Below are positions 55,478-64,000 of a stretch of DNA of 64,000 bases, piece after piece. Position 1 is the stretch's first letter, and the number at the start of each line of letters is the position of its first letter. The notes beneath the pieces are model-generated. The model ran no database searches, was not told where the DNA came from, and worked only from the letters and a program-made list of their open reading frames with translations. The stretch covers positions 434,001 through 498,000 of the forward strand of contig OY723292.1 of NCBI GenBank assembly GCA_963210315.1, in the 5' to 3' direction. The stretch is from Rhynchopus euleeides. Lineage: Eukaryota; Euglenozoa; Diplonemea; Diplonemida; Diplonemidae. Position numbers and translations under genes: made by a program.

Positions 55478-55747
55478 GTGCCTTCACAGGCTAAGATCGA
55501 CGAAGCAAAAGCATCTACAACGCTGCCTACTAATGCCGATGCAGCCTCCCAGGCGTACGAAGTACTCACAATGACCCATATGCGATCGAAGTACTACACC
55601 CAGAAGGTGGCTGAACTCATTCTGCTGACGCAACAACACAACATTCCCACTAATCAGGTCAAGAAAGACCTTGCCGAGGCACTGGGGAAGGCAACATGCG
55701 TGCCACCTGAGCCAGAACCACCGCAGAAAAGGCAAAGAACGAAATAA
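55478..55747 (+). CDS. Small element-encoded ORF
   Basis: 89 codons (MPSQAKIDEAKASTTL...) running into the right TIR, rich in Ala/Gln/Lys with predicted helices (SKYYTQKVAELILLTQQH). It ends PPQKRQRTK, like a nuclear localisation signal. It could be a second exon of the preceding frame. No family recognised. Confidence 0.3.
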   Translation: MPSQAKIDEAKASTTLPTNADAASQAYEVLTMTHMRSKYYTQKVAELILLTQQHNIPTNQVKKDLAEALGKATCVPPEPEPPQKRQRTK

Positions 55748-55980
55748 TGCGGTCGGGAGTGGTTCAGGTACAAAGGCAAGGTACGAAACTGAGGTACATT
55801 TTTTAGGACCCCAAAAAATCATCACAAAAGTGCGTATCAGGTGTCACAAGTGGGCCCCAGACAGTTTCCGGGGGGGTATGGGTCGGATTTTCGGGTCAGA
55901 TCAGGTATTAGGGCGGTTCTGATGGTATGTTGAAAATTTTGGTTTTCGTACGTTTTTAGGGGGGCTTATGACCCCCCCTA

Positions 55981-56867
55981 GGGCAGTGAAGATACTATTC
56001 GCGAATAATTCGTGATCTCCGATTTTCAGAGTTACATATTCGAATAATATTCGTATTCGAATACGAATAATGGCATTATTCGCGAATAAATGGCCATGTG
56101 TTATTCGGTCATTATTCGTGAAGTTTCTGTGGGTTTGTGTAGGGGCAGAGGCGTCAGATCACGTGTATTCCAGTGCAAACCGAGGGAAAGCGCCGCAGAG
56201 CGCCTCAGGCTTTGCTTTCCTCATGAATCATCACACGTATGTCTGACCGTACGGTACACAGGTGTGGTGATCCCTTTGCATCGGCAGCACCTCACTCACG
56301 CGTGGAGGTCTCCACCACAGGGATCTTGAAGGAGGCAGTTGCTATCCTGCCAGTCACCAACTGCACAACAGGAACAGCATAAAGCACGCACAATGTATCC
56401 CAGGTTCGGGCACCGGGGTAGTGCTTCCACCTTTGAGTGCCCCAGGTGGCTCCGCTCCCTCCACGCAAGTTCGGTAGGGATCGCGGATGACGATTTCCCC
56501 ATCAGGTACAGCCCCGTGGTGCAACAGCGGCCGCCTGGCACCATAATGGTCCCACCAGCGCGACGGTGCCCACTCCCCTTAGCGCTTGTTGTCTTCAATG
56601 CACGGTGCAGCGTACTCCTCCAGGCACTGCAGATGATGATTCTCGGCGTCGCATCATCACAATGTAGTGATTGCACGCCTCCTCAGGGCACACTGGGGTC
56701 GTGGGCCACGACCACGACCCGAGTGTGGGCAGTAGGTCCCTATTCCTAGCAGAGAAACCCCAGTAAAACCCCACGAATAATTCGCGAATTATTCGTGGCG
56801 AAAATTTTTCGAGAAATTATTCGAATAATATTCGTATTCGAATAACACGAATTTTTAATCACTGCCC
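55981..56867. mobile_element. 0.9-kb TIR element with ATTCG/CGAAT palindromic ends
   Basis: Begins GGGCAGTGA and ends TCACTGCCC, with TA immediately outside on both sides (55979-55980, 56868-56869). The subterminal ~120 bases on each side are dense in TTATTCGCGAATAA, ATTCGAATAATATTCG and similar palindromes. The GC-rich middle (56130-56750) has only short frames. It shares its left TA with the preceding element, so the two are exactly adjacent. Confidence 0.75.
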
Positions 56868-57130
56868 TAGGGGGGGGGGGGGATCAGCTCCCCCCACCCC
56901 ACCCCCCCTTTTTTGTACTTTTTGGAGCGATGAATCCAAACCCTCCACTCCACTTCACACTCCTTTGGGCCTCTTCACCTTCAGCCTTCTTCTGCGTTTT
57001 CCCATCTCATTTGATCCCAGCAGCAGCCACAGGCAATATGCCGCAAAACCCTTTTCCCATTAACGCCCCCCTCTCACACATAACAGAACATCACCACTTT
57101 CACCCCCCCCCTCTCCCCCCATTCCGCAAG

Positions 57131-57997
57131 CAGGCATGTCGCTAAGCGTCGACCGTCGACCCAGTGATTTTGGGTTTCCCCCCCCATAAAAAAGCGTCGA
57201 CCCAGCGTCGACCCAGTGGACTGGGTTGACGCTTGGTCGAGGCTTGGAGCGTCGACCTAGTGGAACTGGGTTGCCATTCAAGCCTGGACCAAGCGTCAAC
57301 CCATTTATTACACTGGGTCGACGCTAACCTAGCGTTGGCCCGGTTACACTGGGTCGACGCTCACCAAGCGTCGACCAAGCGTCAACCCACTTTCACTGGG
57401 TCGACGTCGAAGAGAGTATGGTTTTGCAGGAACAGATGCTCACTACCGTGGCCTCCGGCGGCTGGGGGGCTCCGCCCCCCAGACCCCCCTGTGGCGTATG
57501 TCTCGTACTCAAGTCATTCGATTCCCACCGGGTCAGGGAATCCACCCACTCCAGTAGCCTCAGGAGGACGCAGCCAACTCACACAGAATCTGTACGCCCA
57601 CAGTGAACAGATGCTCACTACCGTGGCCTCCGGCGGCTGGGGGGCCCTGCCCCCCAGACCCCCCATCTCGCGTGCCCGTCTAGTAACCAAGTCCTTGCGC
57701 TTTGACGGCCGTGACATATCAGGGGGCAGCGTCGAAATCATGGTCCCGAAAGCCATTTTTTGGTTTCCTCCGGCACCCGACGGCGCGAGCGGGAGAGGAA
57801 CCACGGAAGGAACCCAGCGCCTCACACCGTGCCCACCTCGTGGTCCACCGATGGGAAAATTTGGCAACAACACGAGCGCGCGCGAAGCGCGCGCGAGAAA
57901 AATTGACCCCTAGTGGTTTCCCCCCTGATCCCCCCCCCCCAAAACAGGAGCGTCAACCCACCAAATCTCCAAAATCGAAAAGTTAGCGACAGGCCTG
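57131..57997. mobile_element. 867-bp non-autonomous DNA transposon, copy 2 (9-bp TSD)
   Basis: Almost identical to 51427-52294 over its whole length, with the same CAGGCATGTCGCTAA/TTAGCGACAGGCCTG ends. It is flanked by the 9-bp repeat TTCCGCAAG (57122-57130, 57998-58006), different from that of copy 1, so this is an independent insertion. A few substitutions and a short deletion near 57862 (AATTTGGCAAC versus AATTCAAAATTTGGC) separate the copies. Confidence 0.9.
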
Positions 57998-58006
57998 TTC
58001 CGCAAG

Positions 58007-61000
58007 AAATAATTCAGAAGACAGAAAAAAAATACCTGTCCTCTCTTTCGCTGGAAAAAGGCCAAACTACCACTGCCAGACCGAGGCCGAGGGGAGGGTT
58101 TGAACCCCATCGTTCTCCATTCTTGCCTTGGGGGGGGGGGGGGGGTGGGGGGTGGGGGAGTGGTGGGGACGGGGGGGTACTGGAGTTATAACTCGGGGGG
58201 TGGGGGTTTTGTGATCCCACTGATCCGCAATGGGATGGGGGGTATGTGTGTGCATGTGTGCGTTGCTCCTGATGAAAATGACTCCACCAGTCGGGGGGGG
58301 TGGGGGGGGGGGGGTAAATGAGGCTTGCCCCACTGAAAAAAAATGTAAACCCTCACTCAGCTACGAGAGAGATGATGCAGGCAGAAAGGGGACGAAGGTC
58401 TTCCGGACACAGAGCGATAGGATGCGCGCAGAGGCACCCCTCTCCTAAGGCCCATGTGACACCCCCCACTGTTCCGGGAATGTATTTTGAAAAAAATCTA
58501 AAATTGTGGTTTTGTGGGGGGGGGGGGGGGGGGTGGGGGGGGGGGGGGGGTGGATGTTCGGGCAGAAAATACCTCTGACATGGGGTCCTGGTGTATTTTT
58601 TTCCGACTTGGTTTTGACTGCCCGAGCCACACCCGCCACACAGTGCACGGGGCGGGGGTCTCTGCCAGCATTGCAGCTGTCTGAGCTTGCCTAATGTACA
58701 CCCCCCCCCCCACTGCAGAGTGCAGATATTCGACCACCTCAGTGAATTCGCACCCCGGGCATTCCACCTCCTCCCCCCCGTTAACCCCTGTCCCCCCCTC
58801 CCTCCCTTCTCTGACCCAAGGGCTGCTGTTGCTATTTACGGCAATCAGCAGGCCTTTTTGGGTGGGGGTGGGGGTGGGGGGTAGTTGTCGCTCGAGCCGC
58901 TCGAAGGGGTTGTCACACCCTCGTGATCCCCGTGGTTCCTTTTTTTGCGGTGGGTGGGGGGGAGGGGAGGAGGGGGTGGAGGAGAGGGGTTCAGATTTTT
59001 TTTCGGAAGTCCCCCACCGCACCGGAGGGGTGTGGGGTGTGCGTAGGCGAGAGTGGGGAGGGGGGTGGGTGGGTGGGTGGGGTGGGGGCGAAAGGTTCGA
59101 AGAACAGCAAGATCAAAACAAACGAACAGAAAGGCTGGGTGGGGGGGGCTGGGGATGGGTGGGGAGGAGGAATCACGAAAACCATAACTCGAGGTGAGAA
59201 GGGGGAGGAGGAGGAGGTGGTGGTGGTGGTGGCGGGGGGGTGGGGGTGGGGTTTTCGTTTCGTTGCTTTATCCCCGATTTTCATTTCCCCCCCCCCCTCC
59301 ACGCTTCTTTCTTCAACTTCAACCTCTCTCCCCCCCCCCCTCCCACCCTCCCCCCCCCCCTTTCAATTCCCTCTTCCCGTTGACGTATCGTAGACTGGCC
59401 AGTGGCAGTAGCCACACCACAGGCATATCTTTTTTGTTTCTTTTTCAGAATGGCCAGAATCAGGCTTGCTCCGTATTCCTTGAAAAATAGCCAAAATCCC
59501 GGAAATGTATTCCTGCTTTTTTCTAAGGATTTTTGCCTTGGATTTCGGACCCAGCAGTTCCCTGTGCCAGTCCCACAACCTCACGCAATGCGCTGCCTTG
59601 GAAAATTCTGTCACAAGTCACTCATGGTCGCTCGTTTCGGCACGACTGCCGCAACCGGAACTGCATGGTGAAGGCCTCCTCGATCGAGACCACCACTGGC
59701 AGCCCCAGGTCCGGTAGCTCGCCATCCTCGGCCAAACAAAATGTCGGCAATGACCGCCCTGTTTTCATTGTGCTGTAAGGCGCATACGACCGATACATGC
59801 GATGGTTGCCTCAACAGCATGAGGCGTTGCGCGGCCTGATGACCTCCTATAGGGTCGGCGCCACCTGACAGTTCCCACTGGTTCGACTCGCTAGATGGGG
59901 TATCCGGCGTCCACGGCTCATCTCTCCTGTGGCCAGTGATCCCGCCATCATCAGCTGCCGGATGAAAGCAAAAAATGGGTTTCGGGACCGTTTTTTCCAA
60001 CGACACCCCTTCTTGACATGCCATAGTGGCATACGCGTAAGGACTTGGTGACAAGACAGGCACAAGCCACAGGGGGGTCTGGGGGGCGGAGCCCCCCAGC
60101 CGCCGGAGGCCACGGTAGTGAACATCTGGGTCTTGAGTGGAAAGAACACCGGTTTTTTGGCTGCCGGGAAGAAACAGAAACGGGGCGGGTGTCTGGAGGA
60201 CTCATCCCCACCCCCCCCTCGGAAAAAGTTTCCTAAGGAAAATCCTTAGAAAAAAATAAATTTCCCCTCCTAAAAATCCTTAGAAAAAAATCGAGAAATT
60301 TCGGAGAGTGTATTCCGTATTCCATGTTAGGAGCAAGCCTGGCCAGAATGTGATGTTTTTTTTTGCATCATTTTTCAGACACACTCGGCGTGGGATGGAG
60401 GGGCGGGGCCGTGCCAGGGTGGCATGCCATCGTTTGCCGTCATCGTGCATGCCAGCATGCCAGCGTATCAGTGTTGAGGCTCGCTGACCACCCCCTCCCC
60501 CCTCCCCCCATCACCATGATTCATTCTTCTTCATTTGATACGTTGACGCTTCCACCCAGATAAAATATCAAACATGGCGGGTGGGAGGGGGGGACGAAAG
60601 CCAGGGGTTGGGATCGATGTCCGCAATAGGTGTGTCGCCGCGCTCGTTCTTCTGCAATAGTTACTTCCGTTTTCCTTTTGATGCGTTGTTTTTTTTGGCA
60701 CTTCGAAGCCTTCCACACAAAAATAAAACCACACGTCGGATCTGTTTGCTGTATTGCATTTAGCGTCGGCCACACCAAGCAAACTCTGATGATATGGTAT
60801 ACACCCCCCTTGCCTGCAAGCACACGAGGGCATTCACTCTATGTGGCAAGCTGTCTTAGTAAGACTAAGTAGGCTCAGTATGACGACTGCATCACGCATT
60901 TGTCAGGTCGGCGCCCACCTTTTCCCCTTTTCCACTGTAGAGCGAAGGCCCTAAGCTGGTATCGTTGTCGTTGTTGCTTTTTTCAACACGAATTTTCTGC

Positions 61001-61507
61001 CTTGCAGTAGAGGGGTTGAGGGGAGGAGGTTGGAAGGACTACTTCAGGGGAGGAGTGACGTTCTTTTCGTAGATTTTAATGTCTGCTTCTTTCATCTTCT
61101 TGACAAAGTGTCGCAACACCCTGTGTGGGGGGTGGGACACTCTTGATCCCTTTCTGGCGTGGGATTAAAAGAGACGTGGTGTCGGGCCTGTGACTTCCCG
61201 CCCCTCTGTCACACACCCGCAGTTTGCAGCACGATCTGAGTGCAGCCAACTCCACGACTAGATCTGTTCTGAATGCAAGCAGCTCTGAGCGGCGACTCGC
61301 CCCACCACCACTCAAATCGTGCTGCGTTATAGGTCTGGAGCTGCTTGGTTGGGGCTAGCACAGCAGGTTTCTACTTTCTTTTTGATCCTGCACATTCCTG
61401 CCACAGTCCTTTGTTGCAGTGCAGCCACATACACACACACACACACAACAATCTCCCCGTTACGCGGCCCTGCTCCCAGGCCGCCGCCGCGACGCCCCGC
61501 GCCGCGG
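58007..61507. other. Repeat-rich, gene-free region
   Basis: Very long G-runs (58128-58175, 58297-58315, 58516-58553), C-runs (59286-59300, 59330-59361), TCCTTAGAAAAAA repeats at 60239-60290, and a reversed hairpin-repeat copy at 60066-60124. Minus-strand frames near 59611-60149 resemble degraded transposon interior (spacer words shared with the 868-bp elements: CAAGTCCTTACGC, GGGACC...CATTTTTTGC). A GGGGGTTGAGGG-like tract lies near 61010. No gene supported. Confidence 0.5.
60060..60125 (-). repeat. GC hairpin repeat, reversed
   Basis: ACAGGGGGGTCTGGGGGGCG through CCGCCGGAGGCCACGGTAGT is the reverse complement of the hairpin module. Confidence 0.85.
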
Positions 61508-64000
61508 CCAGCGTCTCCTGGGGTACTCAGGGTGGCGTCAGCCAACGTCACGTCGCTGTCAACCCACTTGTGTGATGTGGCGGACCTGAAGGCAGACGTT
61601 GTGGCCCTGCAAGAAACACGTGTCCCGGACCCCAGCAAGGGCACGCTCAGCAGCTACTTCGCGGCCCACGGCTGGTCCATGCACTGGGGTAAGGGCATGC
61701 CCAAGGTCAAGGGGGCCAATGGCTACGAGCAGACCCGACCCGGAGGAGTGGCAGTCATGGCAAAAGAGGGCCTGGTAGCGCAAGTGGTGCAACCGAAGAC
61801 CAAGCTGGAAAAGAAGCTGCATGACAGTACCCGCCTGGTACACGTGGTGCTCGCAACCAGTAACGGCAAGACAGCGCTCCACATCCTGTGCGTTTATGGT
61901 CACTCTGGGATGGAGGTGCGAGTGCAGCGGGAGACCCTCCTGCAGGAGGCGCTGGACCTCGCAGCCGGCCTGGGGCAGGTGCCCGTGTTGCTGCTGGGGG
62001 ACCTCAACACCAACCCGGAGACCAGTGCCGTCCTATCCCAGGCCTGCCGGGTGGGTGGTTGGACCGATGCGGCGGTCTCATACGCAGAGCTGAAACAGCA
62101 GGAAGTTCGGAACACCTGCTGGGCATCGAAGGAAGGCACCAGACTGGACATCTGCCTGCTGAACCCCTGCGCGGCGCCGGCCTTGCGCTCCGTCGAGGTG
62201 GCAGAAAAGGGCGAATACGGCATCCCCACGCACTGCCCGCTCTTCGTCGACCTCGATCTCGCCGCCTTCCGCCGACCGAAGCAAATCTGCATCCTCCCCG
62301 CCCCCTTTCCTAAGTGCAGGCCCACGCTCGGGGGCGCTGCCGCCAGAGAGGTGCTGCTGGATGTGCTAACCGCAGAGGAAACGAAAGAGGGTGCAACAGG
62401 AGCGCAACTCCTCCGCCGGGCCTCAGCCTGCAGCGAGAACTTCCTGAAGCGTGTCCACGTGGGCCAACTCGGAAGGCAGGAAACGGCGTACACGGGCAGG
62501 GCGGAGGGTTACCACATGCAGCGGTCGAGGGTGGCCACCAAACACCGCCCCGCCTCCGCCCGAGGAGCGGGCGACAAGAACACCCGGGCGAAGGACAAGC
62601 TGTTGGGGAACCTCCGGACCCTCATCCTGGAGGGCCGCCACCGACTGCTGGAGTCTGCGCCATACCCCCCCACACCCAACGAAGAGCACGCCTGGGGCGC
62701 TGCGAAGAAGCGGCTGAAGGGAGGGGGCCTTCCCCCGGGGCTGGAGGCGGCGCTGGCGGGCACCACCTCACAACTGCCGGACCTCGAGACGATGGAGATG
62801 GCCCTTGTCGCCCTGGAGGGATCTCAGCGAGGCATGTTCGACGCGCTCCGCGACGAAAGACTCCGCACGTGGAAGGCGAGGATGCAGAAGGCCTGGACGC
62901 AGGAGGCGGGGATAGTGTTCTCGTACCTCGCAGACCGCTTCTGCGCCCCTACCACCTTCATGCGCCGCGAGGATGGCTCCTTCACGGCCTGCCCCAAGGA
63001 GGCGGATGAACTGCTGAGGAGCGATACTGCGTGGGGGGGCTACTTCCGGAAGTATGCGACGACGCCTGAGCCTCGCTGGGACACCTTCCGACAGAGGTAC
63101 AGCGACTTCCTCCCTGACCCGGCCGAGATGGAGTGTAAGACCATTACGGCAGAAGACGTTGGGACAGCGCTGGCTAAAATGTCTACATCCACCTCGCCGG
63201 GCCTACACGGCTGGAGGGTGCACGAGCTGCGGCAACTCCCAGGGGACCTCCTCAAGTTGTTCGCGGAGGTGTTCAATGAGGTCGAGAGATCGGGCGAATG
63301 GCCGGAGCAGCTGATGCACGCCATGATTTGCCTCATTCCCAAGCCCGGCAGCTCAGGTGAGCCGCTGTCGCAGCGCCCCATCAGCATCACTCCCGTGCTG
63401 TACAGGGTGTGGGCAGCAATCCGAGTGAAGCCTGCGCTGAAGTGGCTGGAGAGCATTGCGCCTGAGGACTTGCACGGATGCAGACCTGGCCACGGCGCGG
63501 AGGACCTCATCTGGCACCTGGCAGCACGGATCGAAGAGGCCCACCTCACAGGACAGCCACTGTACGGTGTCGCCCTAGACTTTAAGAAATGCTTCGACAC
63601 GGTGCCGATTGACCTGACCTTCTGTCTAGCTGCGGAGCTCGGCTTCGACGGCCGAGTCCTGCGCACCCTGCGGGCAGCGTACGGGTCAATGCAGCGGCAC
63701 TTCCGGGTAAGCGGCACTATCGGGGAGGGCTTCCTGCCAACCAACGGCATCATGCAGGGCTGCCCCATTAGCGTCGTGCTGATCAACGTGCTGGTGGGTG
63801 TATGGATGCGCATGGCGGAGCACCGGCAGGGCACGAGGGCGTTGTCGTTTGTGGACGATGTGTACGCGGTGACCCCCAGCCCGGGGACCTTGCAAGCAGT
63901 GGTGGATGACTCTGCAGATTTCTCCCACGATACCGGGATGGTAATATGCGCAGAGGTCAAGTCACATGTCTTCTCGACGTCCCCCGAGCCGTTGACCCCG
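61508..64000 (+). CDS. Non-LTR retrotransposon protein (APE-type endonuclease plus reverse transcriptase), 3' part outside the window
   Basis: An open frame runs through the window end (831 codons from 61508, still open upstream without an obvious ATG). Endonuclease part (~1-260): NVTSL near 13, LQETRV (E36), LLLGDLNTNPE near 165, and THCPLFVDL. Middle: helical linker. RT part (~570 on): LIPKPG and QRPISITPVLYRVW, HGCRPGHGAEDLI, VALDFKKCFDTVP (motif A, Asp near 691), GIMQGCPISVVLINVL (motif B), and LSFVDDVYAV (motif C, FVDD). This is the arrangement of LINE-type elements with an N-terminal APE endonuclease. No frameshift or stop over 2.5 kb suggests a recent copy. The start is uncertain: the element may be 5' truncated or the ORF may start upstream near a CA microsatellite at 61430. 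Confidence 0.85.

Larger units (their letters stand above)
54446..55980. mobile_element. 1.5-kb TIR element with ~240-bp inverted repeats
   Basis: Left end TAGGGGGGGTCATAAGCCC and right end its exact complement. Homology then continues, with one short indel, for ~240 bases on each side (54446-54687, 55733-55980). TA at both tips could be the target duplication, which would make the element GGGGGGGTCAT... flanked by TA. The interior carries two open frames. Long TIRs and a TA target suggest a Tc1/mariner-superfamily relative, but no DDE transposase is seen. Confidence 0.8.

Overview
The window looks like nuclear DNA of a eukaryotic microbe (protist). The evidence is GT-AG introns that I could place by reading frame (donors GTATGGGG and GTATGCGT), very long modular proteins (NACHT/WD40, CAP/SCP, ubiquitin-like), non-LTR and tyrosine-recombinase retrotransposons, many small DNA transposons with target-site duplications, and abundant low-complexity poly-G/poly-C and GA tracts. 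The lineage cannot be fixed from sequence alone. Few introns per gene, pyrimidine-rich AG sites just upstream of several start codons, and a retroelement with its recombinase piece ahead of the reverse transcriptase would suit a euglenozoan-like genome, but an alveolate or another alga is not excluded.

Layout. 0-2.2 kb: edge of a ubiquitin-like gene and a low-complexity exon, both on the minus strand. 5.6-14.4 kb: three tandem minus-strand paralogues of a secreted 488-residue beta-propeller protein, set in a patchwork of small repeats. 16.0-22.8 kb: a two-exon minus-strand gene for a ~2178-residue protein (SH3/KOW-like repeats, coiled coil, CAP domain, UBA-like segments). 24.6-30.1 kb: a 1810-residue STAND/NLR-like protein (ankyrin, ADP-ribosyltransferase, NACHT, pentapeptide-like region, 13 almost identical WD40 repeats). 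30.6-33 kb: a duplicated structured non-coding unit, one copy split by a TA-inserting MITE, and a foldback. 34.2-37.2 kb: a small two-exon PYM/eIF2A-tail-like gene and a StrG-like 2OG-Fe(II) oxygenase. 37.7-47.3 kb: remains of tyrosine-recombinase retrotransposons (two copies of a Cys/His-rich ORF, a 692-bp palindrome, and an RT-RNase H ORF framed by split direct repeats). 48-61 kb: almost pure repeat DNA, including a 1.1-kb 10-bp minisatellite, two ~868-bp elements with 15-bp TIRs and 9-bp target duplications, and two adjacent TIR elements. 61.5-64 kb: a non-LTR retrotransposon ORF (APE-type endonuclease plus RT) running off the window.

The strongest candidate for a new biological system is the NLR-like gene. 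A presumably N-myristoylated N-terminus, an ADP-ribosyltransferase with the R-S-ExE residues, and a NACHT switch are joined to a WD40 sensor whose repeats are nearly identical except at a few positions. This is the pattern seen in fungal HET-E/HET-D allorecognition receptors. Second come the inferred mechanisms of several undescribed mobile elements, which are supported by exact target-site duplications read directly from the sequence.
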